Shown here piece by piece: positions 5,846-12,409 of a DNA stretch of 12,419 bases. The translations under genes were made by a program, and so were the position numbers. This stretch comes from an uncultured Lachnospiraceae bacterium (GTDB lineage Bacteria > Bacillota_A > Clostridia > Lachnospirales > Lachnospiraceae): the NCBI GenBank assembly GCA_947564305.1, contig CANOBT010000155.1, positions 1 through 12,419 on the forward strand, read 5' to 3'. The notes under the pieces were generated by a model. That model had not been told where the DNA came from. It saw nothing but the letters and a program-made list of their open reading frames with translations, and searched no databases. Position 1 is the stretch's first letter. Every line of letters begins with the position of its first letter.

Positions 5846-6775
5846 CTATCTCCGATATTCAATTGGCTTTGTCAGCTGTACCACTTTTGCCGCCGAAAAG
5901 AAAATAACTGCGACTGTAATGCTCAACATCACCTGCCCGATCACGGTTGTCATCAACGCGTTATACCAGTCCTGATTTAAAAAATAAAGAAGCGGTATGT
6001 TTCCTACTACCAGAATTACCATTGTGATGAACTCCCGGCGAGGTTCATAAACCATATACTCCAGATCTGCGTTTACAAGACGCATATCGGACAACTTGGC
6101 CACAATCGGCGTCAATATGGTCTTTAAGCTCCTATCAGTCTGGCACTCCTGCAATGCATCGCACCATTCCTCAAAGGTGTCATTGTGTATTTTTGTCTTC
6201 AGTTCATTCAGTGCGCTCCCTATATCCGGATTTACAAGGCGGATGCGCGATGCAAACTCCTGAAATACCGTCTGCACAGGCGGGTTTAAGTAAAATACGC
6301 TTTCCTCAACCGCTGTCAGGATATCTTCGTTTCTCAGGTAAGATGTGGTGATGATGGAGAGTGCCGTTTCAAGCTCTGCGGAGACATCTTTCTTGAAAGA
6401 GTGCGCAGTAAGCTTGATATACCAGAACGGCAGGAATAAACACCCCGTCGCCAGTACCGGGACAAGAAAAAAGTTTCCCATCAGTATAGCTGCTGATGCT
6501 CCCAATGTAAAAAATAAAAGTGCCGCCGTGCAGAGCAGCGGAAACTGCTTCTCTCTCCCGGTCACGCTTAAAATTTCCTGTACTTCAAGGATTTCGCGTT
6601 TCAGCAGCGGCATCTTTTTAGAATTAGTTTCTTCCAATATGGCATCCTGTATATTTCGGGGCTTGCCAAGTATTCCCCTGAACAAGTCCGCCGTAAAATC
6701 TTCAAGCCGGATATTCCATACAAAAAAGCATCCCATGATCATGCCTATACAGGCGATCAGCTGTAATGTCAGCAT
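5846..6775 (-). CDS. tadB: TadB-like pilus assembly platform protein, 309 aa
   Basis: The partner of TadC in the inner membrane. It has an N-terminal TM (residues ~3-22), two close TMs around 79-120, a cytoplasmic T2SSF-like domain (~130-245, with LETALSIITTSYLRNEDILTAVEE and FEEWCDALQECQ) and two C-terminal TMs (~248-300). The ATG overlaps the end of the upstream ATPase gene by 7 nt; AGGAGGG six bases upstream, inside tadA, is the SD. Order tadA-tadB-tadC is the standard tad order and is the best support for the name. Confidence 0.85.
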   Translation of the reverse strand: MLTLQLIACIGMIMGCFFVWNIRLEDFTADLFRGILGKPRNIQDAILEETNSKKMPLLKREILEVQEILSVTGREKQFPLLCTAALLFFTLGASAAILMGNFFLVPVLATGCLFLPFWYIKLTAHSFKKDVSAELETALSIITTSYLRNEDILTAVEESVFYLNPPVQTVFQEFASRIRLVNPDIGSALNELKTKIHNDTFEEWCDALQECQTDRSLKTILTPIVAKLSDMRLVNADLEYMVYEPRREFITMVILVVGNIPLLYFLNQDWYNALMTTVIGQVMLSITVAVIFFSAAKVVQLTKPIEYRR

Positions 6776-8133
6776 TTCTTTCCCTCCTCTCCGGTTATCT
6801 TCACCAGTGTTTCCTTTGGCATTCCGTTTTCCAAAAGCCTTCTTTTCAACCCTTCAGAAATTCCGTTTACCTTTTCATGGTTTCCCTTAATTACAAATTT
6901 CGTGCCTTCCATACGGTTCTCCCGGATATGATAGTGAAACAGCGTCCGGAAGTTATAGTTCCCATCGGGCAGAATTTCACATTCCATAATCTCCATGATT
7001 TTACGCTTCTTGTTCTCAAGCTGCTTTGTGAACACAATAATGGGAAACGCCTCCGTCACCAGGGACATCAGCGTTTCATCTTTAATGTCATATTTTCTTT
7101 TACAAAGCGTACACATTCTGCGGTACGTAGACTCACAGCTATTGCTGTGGATTGTAGTAAGCACAGTATGACCGGTACGGGCGGCTTCCTGCGCCGTATA
7201 TGCTTCATAGCTTCGCATCTCTCCTACACAGATAATTTCCGGATCAAAACGCAGTGCCATATCCAAAAGCAGGTCCTGATCGATGTTCTGCTTTTCATTT
7301 TCCGACGATCTGGTAATTGTATGAATAACGCTGTTGCAGACTGCGCCATCGCGCTCCCTGACAAGATCAAGCTCACGGCTTCCGTTTTCTATTGTGAAAA
7401 TACGCTTACTGTCCGGTATCGTGCCGAGCAGCCATCCGGTTACTGTTGTTTTCCCGGAGCTTGTCGCTCCGGCTACACATACACTGATTCCATAGCGGAG
7501 ACACTCCGAAAGAAAATCAAGCTCCTCCTCCGTCGCTGTTCCGCCTTTTACAAAGTCATCTTTTGTAAGCGACATCGGGTTTACAATACGTATGGACACC
7601 GCCACGCCCACGTCTTCGTCGACCAGTGGTGTCTTTAAAACCGCGATACGGATATTTTTGCTTAAATGCCCCAAAACAGCGGGACTTGCATTGTCCAGCA
7701 CCATTCCGGAAATATGCAGCATCCTCCTTATCACGTTAATGGCGTGTTCCGGAGATTCAAAATGCTCTTTCAGCTTCTCACAGGTTCCATTAGAGTACTG
7801 CACCTCAATGTCACGCCACGAATTGACGTTAATCTCCTCTATTCCGGTACCGAAAATGTATTTTGTGAGGAAAGAAAACTCTGCCATTTCTGTATATATG
7901 GCATCAATCAGCTCCTCCTCCGTCATTCCTTTTACCAAAATCCGATAGTCCATGACATATTTGCTGATATATCGCTTTATCTGCTGCTTTACCTCATCGT
8001 TGCCCCCATCCAGTATCAGCGTGGAATATTTGCTTGATATATATTCCTGAACATCCTTTAATACTGACTGGAAATCTTTTGTGTCCTCCGGTGAGAAAAA
8101 CAGTTCGTGTGTTCCTGAAACACTCTGATTCAT
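6769..8133 (-). CDS. tadA: TadA/CpaF secretion ATPase, 454 aa
   Basis: The cytoplasmic hexameric ATPase that powers Flp pilus assembly (GspE/VirB11 superfamily). Motifs seen: Walker A GATSSGKTT (residues 222-230), Walker B region DPEIICVGEMR (297-307) and the His box GHTVLTTIH (321-329). The N-terminal domain (~1-200) includes the GIEEINVNSWRDIEV segment of the CpaF family. Length matches CpaF (about 420-480). All key residues are present. The start overlaps the tadZ stop by 4 nt (ATGA), with GGGG upstream in tadZ. Only one ATPase is present, as usual for tad loci; retraction by the same enzyme is possible. Confidence 0.95.
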   Translation of the reverse strand: MNQSVSGTHELFFSPEDTKDFQSVLKDVQEYISSKYSTLILDGGNDEVKQQIKRYISKYVMDYRILVKGMTEEELIDAIYTEMAEFSFLTKYIFGTGIEEINVNSWRDIEVQYSNGTCEKLKEHFESPEHAINVIRRMLHISGMVLDNASPAVLGHLSKNIRIAVLKTPLVDEDVGVAVSIRIVNPMSLTKDDFVKGGTATEEELDFLSECLRYGISVCVAGATSSGKTTVTGWLLGTIPDSKRIFTIENGSRELDLVRERDGAVCNSVIHTITRSSENEKQNIDQDLLLDMALRFDPEIICVGEMRSYEAYTAQEAARTGHTVLTTIHSNSCESTYRRMCTLCKRKYDIKDETLMSLVTEAFPIIVFTKQLENKKRKIMEIMECEILPDGNYNFRTLFHYHIRENRMEGTKFVIKGNHEKVNGISEGLKRRLLENGMPKETLVKITGEEGKKC

Positions 8134-8927
8134 AGGCCAAGCACCCCTTTCCCGATTGCATCAATTCCTGCTTTAAAATCCCGGCTTTCCTTTTGGGTAA
8201 GGTCGCAGAACAAACGTCCTTCCAGCGCCTGCGTTTCCACTTCTGCGCTGTGTGGTATGGTATATGCCACTTTCCCGAAAACCTGCTCCATGTAGTTTGC
8301 CGCTTCATTCGGTCTTACATCAGAAACAATTCGTATCTGCTTGTCCGCATCCCACTTCTTGTCCTTTAAAAGCGGCAGCTGTGAAGACAGGTAGCTGATA
8401 GACTTTAAATTGCATGTTACTAAGCGCAGCACATAATCTGCCTCAATCAGCGATACAGCTGATAAAATGTCATACGCAATATAGCTTCCACAGTCAATGA
8501 TGACATAATCCGCCATCATCTTCAGGTTCCTTACTAATTCCTCTGCCTGTACCTGCGTATAGGGCGCATAAGTGAACACGTTTTCCCCTTTCTTCATCCC
8601 GATCATCGTCAGATATTTATATTTTTTATGAAAGACGCAGTTTTCCTTTATAATTCCCTGCGTCACATGTGTTGCTGCAAGGATATTCCCCAGCGAATGT
8701 TCCTCCACCAGTTCAGACGGATTACAAAGACATGGCAGTGGTGGTGAAACCATATCGCACAACAGAAGAATCACATTTTTCTTCCTGCTCGCAAGATAAT
8801 GGGCAAGCTTTACGCTGACAGTTGTTTTTCCGGATGAAGGACTTCCCCATACGGCTATTACATTTCCATCCGGCAGTGTTGCTTCCTCTTCCTGGCGAAA
8901 AATGGAAGCCGGATTTATATTTAACAT
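8130..8927 (-). CDS. tadZ: TadZ/CpaE-like ParA/MinD-family ATPase, 265 aa
   Basis: A P-loop localisation factor thought to place the Tad machine at the cell surface. Walker A is GSPSSGKTT (residues 28-36) and Walker B DYVIIDCGS (140-148). The usual MinD signature Lys before the glycines is missing, so the P-loop is not a classic deviant Walker A, in line with TadZ being an atypical family. There is no N-terminal receiver-like domain, which is present in many CpaE proteins. The SD (GAGGAGG) is formed by the last Glu codons of cpaB, three bases from the next gene. Position between cpaB and tadA is the standard one. Confidence 0.85.
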   Translation of the reverse strand: MLNINPASIFRQEEEATLPDGNVIAVWGSPSSGKTTVSVKLAHYLASRKKNVILLLCDMVSPPLPCLCNPSELVEEHSLGNILAATHVTQGIIKENCVFHKKYKYLTMIGMKKGENVFTYAPYTQVQAEELVRNLKMMADYVIIDCGSYIAYDILSAVSLIEADYVLRLVTCNLKSISYLSSQLPLLKDKKWDADKQIRIVSDVRPNEAANYMEQVFGKVAYTIPHSAEVETQALEGRLFCDLTQKESRDFKAGIDAIGKGVLGL

Positions 8928-8930
8928 TCC

Positions 8931-9752
8931 TTATTCCTCCTCACTCATTTCTTCAGGATCACTGTTTTCCTGTTCTGCTTCTTCCTCATCCTCCATACTG
9001 CCCTCTTCGCTTTCTGCCTCTTCCGCAGCTTTTATCTCATCAAGTATGGTATCCTGGGCAGCAATAAACTTGGCGGCGTTTTCTGTTGTCCCCCTATATA
9101 CGAGTGACAGATGGATGTCTCCCTCCGCCTCCAGCTGCGCCAGAATCTTTGCCTGCTCCGGCCGCACCAAAAGCGTTACCGTTGAGGGAAGCTCCTTTTC
9201 TTCCGTATCCTCCCCGTTTTCCAGATTGGCATCATATCCGGATTTTGCTGTTACTGCGATCACCTCAACATACTGCAGTTCCTGCGGAATGACCGTTTCG
9301 CGGCTTCCCAAATAATCCGGCGCTATTACGGAAACTACGTCACCGCTTTTCAGCTTTCCGGACAGTCCCCTTGCAAACTTGTCAATTGTAATGGATATCG
9401 CCTGTTTCTCACCGTTAAGATGGTAAAGGTATGTATTTTCTTTTCCGGCGTCTTCCGACAGTTTTGCAGGGAACAGATAATCCCCCATAACCATATCCGC
9501 AGTCGCATACATTCCGTTCACTTCATCAATGGAGTGATACACATTTGCAGGCAGGTTATAATTCCCGACTTCCACTTCGGTCAGCATATTCTTTGTCAGC
9601 TGCTCACCGGCTTTTATTTCACGGTTTACCCGGACCACTGTTGTTTTCTTCGACAGTCCTACATTGATAAGCGGCGTAATCGCAAAGCAGATAATAAGTG
9701 ATATGACAATGCAGGTAATGCCCAATATCATTCGATTCTTAAATAATTTCAT
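8931..9752 (-). CDS. cpaB: CpaB/RcpC-like SAF-domain protein, 273 aa
   Basis: One N-terminal TM (residues ~9-31) is followed by a SAF domain (~38-100, with TTVVRVNREIKAGEQLTKNM and LPANVY), a second beta domain (~115-225, GLSGKLKSGDVVSVIAP, STVTLLVRPEQAKIL) and an extremely acidic tail (about 30 residues, mostly Glu/Asp/Ser). RcpC/CpaB proteins sit in the envelope and in diderms work with the secretin. Here no secretin exists, so the role must differ, perhaps wall binding or guiding the pilus through peptidoglycan (inference). The start is the ATG at 9752, with GGAGG five bases upstream. A TTG four codons earlier would place that SD inside the gene, so it is unlikely. Confidence 0.88.
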   Translation of the reverse strand: MKLFKNRMILGITCIVISLIICFAITPLINVGLSKKTTVVRVNREIKAGEQLTKNMLTEVEVGNYNLPANVYHSIDEVNGMYATADMVMGDYLFPAKLSEDAGKENTYLYHLNGEKQAISITIDKFARGLSGKLKSGDVVSVIAPDYLGSRETVIPQELQYVEVIAVTAKSGYDANLENGEDTEEKELPSTVTLLVRPEQAKILAQLEAEGDIHLSLVYRGTTENAAKFIAAQDTILDEIKAAEEAESEEGSMEDEEEAEQENSDPEEMSEEE

Positions 9753-9799
9753 TGTTTCCTCCAATCTTGTCGTGTAAAAACACTTTACTTTCTATAATT

Positions 9800-10225
9800 T
9801 CAAGGCATCTGCAGCAAATACATGCTGATGATACCTACCGATAAAAACGGAATTAGTGGATATGACTGTTTCCACTGCATCTTCCCCAAAAGCAGACTTC
9901 TTCCGAGGTGAAACGCTATCATACCCAAAAGCCCGATTATCATTGCAGATATTCCCGGGATAAGACCAATTACCATACCTGCAGCACCCATGATTTTAAT
10001 GTCTGCGCCGCCAATCCCTCCCATGCTTATTGCCGCAATGAGAAAAGGAAGGCAACAAAAAACGCCCCACAGATTCTCATAATGTGGAACGCATATTGCC
10101 AGCAAAGCTAACATCATACTATAAATATCCGGTATCTGCCGGGTTTTTATATCGTGATAAGATGTTATAATGAGCAGTACAAACAGGACGCTGCCCTTTA
10201 CTGCCCAGATGATCATAGGTGTCAT
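9800..10225 (-). CDS. tadV: Prepilin peptidase (TadV/CpaA, A24 family), 141 aa
   Basis: A polytopic inner-membrane aspartic protease that removes the leader of Flp pilin and pseudopilins. The two catalytic Asp motifs are present: YHDIKTRQIPD (Asp25) and GGADIKIMG (Asp75). About five or six TM helices fill 141 residues. It has no N-terminal methylase domain, as is normal for the short TadV/CpaA type. The ATG shares its A with the pilin stop (TGATG), so the two are coupled, with expression tied to its main substrate. Confidence 0.93.
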   Translation of the reverse strand: MTPMIIWAVKGSVLFVLLIITSYHDIKTRQIPDIYSMMLALLAICVPHYENLWGVFCCLPFLIAAISMGGIGGADIKIMGAAGMVIGLIPGISAMIIGLLGMIAFHLGRSLLLGKMQWKQSYPLIPFLSVGIISMYLLQMP

Positions 10226-10455
10226 CAGCCTGCGTAATTGAACATCTCTGTGATACGCTGCTCCAGTGTCGGCATAACGACATCTCCAAAAAGAGCATAC
10301 AGTCCGGCAAGCAAAAGAGCACCGATAACGACTGCAATTAGGATTTTCACACCAACGTCCACATAATTCTCGCCTGTCTGATCCTGTATCACGTTCTGAA
10401 TCTTGTTCCTTGCGGACTGACCTTTGTTTTCAATCTTCTTTAAAATCTTTTTCAT
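10225..10455 (-). CDS. flp: Flp-like major pilin precursor, 76 aa
   Basis: A small pilin of the Flp type. A long basic leader (residues 1-28, ending IQDQTG) precedes the mature sequence ENYVD and a TM helix (~34-56); a short tail ends in MFNYAG. The leader fits cleavage after Gly28, with an acidic residue at +5 (Asp33 where Flp pilins have Glu) and Tyr at +3. Similar small proteins next to clostridial tad genes are, from memory, annotated DUF6133. AAGGAGG lies seven bases before ATG, one of the best SDs in the window, as expected for an abundant subunit. First gene of the operon. Confidence 0.82.
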   Translation of the reverse strand: MKKILKKIENKGQSARNKIQNVIQDQTGENYVDVGVKILIAVVIGALLLAGLYALFGDVVMPTLEQRITEMFNYAG

Positions 10456-10489
10456 GGTTATTCCTCCTTAAAATAAATATTTTATACAT

Positions 10490-10518
10490 AAAAAATCGGC
10501 AAGCTCATTTGCCTGCCG
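10490..10518 (-). terminator. Intrinsic terminator before the pilin gene
   Basis: On the minus strand CGGCAGGC (10518-10511), loop AAATGA and GCTTGCCG (10504-10497) form an 8-bp stem with one G-T pair, followed by A and TTTTTT (10495-10490). It lies 35 bases before the pilin ATG. It is downstream of the predicted operon promoter, so it must be bypassed for pilus expression. On the plus strand the run after the stem is only GTTTTC, so it mainly acts on minus-strand transcripts. Confidence 0.85.
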
Positions 10519-10578
10519 GTTTTCATGGACTGCAGATATAGTATTTTTTAATAATGCGGGTATAATACTCCCCGCAAA

Positions 10579-10620
10579 CTACCTGTCCCCAGGAATTCTT
10601 CTCTCATGGACAGCTCGCAT
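10579..10620 (-). CDS. Leader peptide of the pilus operon, 13 aa
   Basis: The 13-codon ORF reads MRAVHERRIPGDR and ends in TAG. GAGGGG (10633-10628) lies exactly seven bases before the ATG, a good SD, and the predicted transcription start is about 25 nt upstream. The ORF overlaps the first hairpin, so a translating ribosome would unfold it. Four of 13 residues are Arg, with codons CGA, AGA, AGA, AGG. The frame stays open for 36 codons beyond the TAG and ends at the pilin SD, so a once-longer reading frame cannot be excluded. Confidence 0.45.
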   Translation of the reverse strand: MRAVHERRIPGDR

Positions 10621-10651
10621 TGGCTATCCCCTCGCAATAATAACAGAGGTA

Positions 10652-10680
10652 ATTATACGAAATATTTTGGGGATTTGCAA
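10652..10680 (-). promoter_or_regulatory. Promoter of the pilus operon
   Basis: On the minus strand TTGCAA (10675-10680) and TATAAT (10652-10657) have the ideal 17-bp spacer. The -10 is perfect and the -35 differs in one base. Start expected near 10645. It is the only good promoter before the pilin gene; the ~35 bp between terminator and pilin hold no plausible one. Confidence 0.7.
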
Positions 10681-10766
10681 CTGCTTGATTTAGATATCCA
10701 ATCCTCTTTCATCATAAACGGTATGTATACATTTTTTTTAATACAACATTTCCTTTATGAATACTT

Positions 10767-10798
10767 TTGTCCATTAAATCTATTGATTTTATGGACAA
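10767..10798. repeat. Near-perfect 32-bp inverted repeat
   Basis: TTGTCCAT-T-AAATC, loop TATT, GATTT-T-ATGGACAA: 13 paired bases with a single T-T mismatch and a 4-nt loop. Neither side is followed by a clean T run, so it is not a standard terminator. It lies about 90 bp upstream of the operon -35, in an AT-rich stretch with no gene. A regulator site, a small-RNA stem or an insertion-element end are possible. Confidence 0.6.
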
Positions 10799-10897
10799 GT
10801 TCTTCTGTTATTACTTAGTTCTCGCAGGCCATATTCCGCTCATTTCATTCTTCTCGGAACTTAATACGCCGAAATATGCGACGCTATAAGGCTTTAC

Positions 10898-10948
10898 GAT
10901 TTCGCAAAATAAAAAGCACATATGCGAAATCTCTTTCTTGTATGTGCC
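10898..10948 (-). terminator. Interlocking inverted repeats; terminator of the upstream fragment
   Basis: On the minus strand GCACATA (10947-10941), an 18-nt loop and TATGTGC (10922-10916) are followed by TTTTTATTTT, so this works as an intrinsic terminator 15 bases after the stop at 10963. A second, perfect 9-bp inverted repeat, GATTTCGCA (10898-10906) with TGCGAAATC (10923-10931), overlaps it with its arms interleaved. The two stems therefore form either alternatives or a pseudoknot. Confidence 0.6.
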
Positions 10949-10962
10949 TAGCTTTACAAAAC

Positions 10963-11337
10963 TTATTCATCTATTTGTTTTAAATATGTACCCATAGCCA
11001 TCAATAGGTCTGTTGCATTTCCTTCATCTGAATATGATAAATCCGGAGTTTCTTCCATACAATATGTCCGATACCTGTCCATAACCTCCAGCATATCTTC
11101 ACCCTTATCATCCTGGCTATCGCAAGCATTTTTCGTTTGCTGAACTTCTTTCTCATTTTGAATAGAAATGGCGGCTTGCCTTTCTTTCACAATCGCCAAA
11201 GGAATGCTCCCAACCTCCTCAGACGAATCCAGCTTTAAATCTTCCGTGTCCTGTTTCTCCTTTCTTCCAATCCAAAGTATTCCTCTCTTCTTTTTCTTAC
11301 TCCCGATATAATATTGATACAGCTCATTCTTTATACT
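10963..11337 (-). pseudogene. 3' fragment of an unknown gene, cut by transposase DNA
   Basis: An open frame of about 124 codons with TAA at 10963. It continues upstream only into sequence antisense to the transposase fragment, has no start codon with an SD at its own beginning, and is therefore most likely a gene tail. Visible: a basic segment (NELYQYYIGSKKKKRG), a polar Glu/Lys/Gln-rich middle with a likely coiled coil, and an acidic C-terminus ending in TYLKQIDE. There is no TM. The first residues faintly recall a sigma-factor-like helix; I do not consider that enough for a name. A terminator follows directly, supporting a formerly real gene. Confidence 0.5.
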
Positions 11338-11592
11338 GGCGATAATCCAAGACTGTTTAACACACCGCCAAGGGACTCTAAGGCGTGGAAAAAGGAATAT
11401 GATGCAAGGACTTCCGTGGAACATTCCAACAAACGTGAGAAAGAATACTATAAATTAGAAAACGGCAGACACCGCTTTACAAAGATGTGGTACTACCGCC
11501 TCTACGGCATCATGATGCTCCAACATCTTGATGCCTGGGAAATGCCATCGACTGAGACATTTCGGGAATCATTATTAAGTTTAGTCGCTTAA
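11338..11592 (+). mobile_element. C-terminal transposase fragment (IS4-superfamily/IS1182-like)
   Basis: About 84 codons to a TAA stop. The signature Y-(2)-R-(3)-E-(6)-K of IS4-superfamily transposases is exact: YDARTSVEHSNKREK, with the catalytic Glu. It is followed by YKLENGRHR, FTKMWYYRLYGIMMLQHLDAW, typical of IS1182-like elements. The N-terminal three quarters, with the two catalytic Asp, are missing, so it is not functional. The break is at about 11338, where DNA of another gene (minus strand) begins. I could not identify a terminal inverted repeat after 11592. Confidence 0.85.
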
Positions 11593-11939
11593 TAATGATA
11601 TCTTACCCTTACACAGAATATTTTTCAAGGCATAGTACCATCTATGTCCAATGTTTATGTCTATTTTCTCTCACATTTCTTTTCTGACACAATATTCAGT
11701 TGTCAAATCTCAAGTGAAACCTCATTCATTGAGATTCCGAGAAGTTATAAATATCGTTTTCTAATATATTGACATATGGGAAACGATAAACAACCTATCC
11801 ATCCGATATCAAATAGAACGAAACATCGGTATATGGAATTTCAACTCAATCAAAAACTAGCATAGGCATACAAGATATAAATCATTTCCCCATTCATTTA
11901 ATGAAGTATCAAATGATTGCTCCGGTATCATATACTTAT
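11593..11939. other. 347-bp AT-rich stretch without a gene
   Basis: No supported ORF on either strand. One 7-bp inverted repeat, ATCTCAA (11707-11713) with TTGAGAT (11729-11735), is visible. TTGACA boxes occur on both strands without a matching -10. Probably decayed flank of the insertion fragment. Confidence 0.5.
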
Positions 11940-12192
11940 TTATTTTTGTATTGAATCACTATCATCATCTAAATTTATATCTTTCTCATCCAAGTCAATA
12001 TCTTCTTGACTTTCTGATTTACCTATATAAGTTACTTGTGAATTAGTTTCTTCAATTTTACCCGCATTCTCTGCTACTATATCCTTTAATGCTATTTGTT
12101 GCTGATTCGTTTTCCCAATTTCACTTTCCGTTTCCTGGCATCCTGTCAGGCAAGAAATACATAATAATATTGATAAAATAATATTTTTTCAT
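11940..12192 (-). pseudogene. Small lipoprotein gene out of frame at a start-proximal A6 tract
   Basis: A good SD (GGAAGG, about 10 bases) precedes ATG at 12192, but the ATG frame stops after 23 codons. Removing one A from the six-A run directly after ATG (12184-12189) gives an 83-codon protein: MKNIILSILLCISC, lipobox LTGC, then a polar, Gln/Glu-rich region and a very acidic C-terminus (EDIDLDEKDINLDDDSD) with TAA at 11940. Signal peptide, lipobox and SD all line up only in that corrected form. It would be lipidated and surface-exposed; function unknown. It is a recent pseudogene, a sequencing error, or a phase-variable gene. Confidence 0.65.
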
Positions 12193-12244
12193 ACTCTATT
12201 TTCCTTCCAAACATAGAGTGACACATTTGCATTTCATACCTATT

Positions 12245-12409
12245 TTATGCAATGGCATCAATTGAAGCATCCCTCTGCTTTGAGCAACAAAATCCTTGCA
12301 CAATTTACCATCTGAGCTCGAATAGCTCTAGCCCTGATCTGTACTTCAAAATATGAACGGTCGTCAGCACCAAGAGTGATAATGGACGTTTTAGTCGTAC
12401 ATTACTCAT
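12245..12409 (-). mobile_element. Decayed N-terminal piece of an IS630-like transposase
   Basis: Read with two frameshifts on the minus strand: MSNVRLK, then GADDRSYFEVQIRARAIRA and QMVNCARILLLKAEG, then DASIDAIA and a stop. The pattern of an N-terminal segment followed by xxVxxARILLLKAxGxSIDxIA is that of the helix-turn-helix start of IS630-type transposases. Frame breaks, and the end at about 12245, show it is a remnant. It abuts the lipoprotein gene's upstream region. Confidence 0.6.

Larger units (their letters stand above)
10456..10645 (-). promoter_or_regulatory. Structured ~190-nt leader of the pilus operon
   Basis: The RNA between the predicted start and the pilin SD carries, in order, a short leader peptide with its own SD, a 6-bp hairpin CTGTCC/GGACAG (10613-10608 with 10588-10583), a second 6-bp hairpin TGCGGG/CCCGCA (10576-10571 with 10560-10555), then a full intrinsic terminator. 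GTCCATGA occurs twice (in the first hairpin's 5' arm and again just before the terminator). This is a transcription attenuation or riboswitch layout. I compared it from memory with c-di-GMP-I and -II, T-box, SAM, TPP, ydaO and yybP consensus elements and see no match. Confidence 0.6.

Noticed and set aside
6766..7638. 290-codon plus-strand frame opposite tadA
   Set aside because: It mirrors the tadA coding strand, which carries Walker A, Walker B and His-box motifs; the opposite frame has no SD or recognisable domain.
10468..10578. Continuation of the leader-peptide frame past its TAG as a 50-codon gene
   Set aside because: The 36 open codons cover both hairpins and the terminator, and an opening of that length is not rare by chance, so coding is not supported.
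10456..10645. c-di-GMP riboswitch before the pilus operon
   Set aside because: Expected because pili are often c-di-GMP controlled, but the conserved GCAAACC and GACGCAAAGC elements of class I and the class II core are not present.
10606..10818. Plus-strand 70-codon ORF upstream of the pilin gene
   Set aside because: No SD before its ATG, composition is that of AT-rich non-coding DNA, and it lies antisense to the promoter, leader peptide and hairpins of the pilus operon.
11338..11424. N-terminal 29 codons of the minus-strand frame that ends at 10963
   Set aside because: They are antisense to a clear transposase reading frame with a catalytic signature, so the gene tail most likely begins near 11337.
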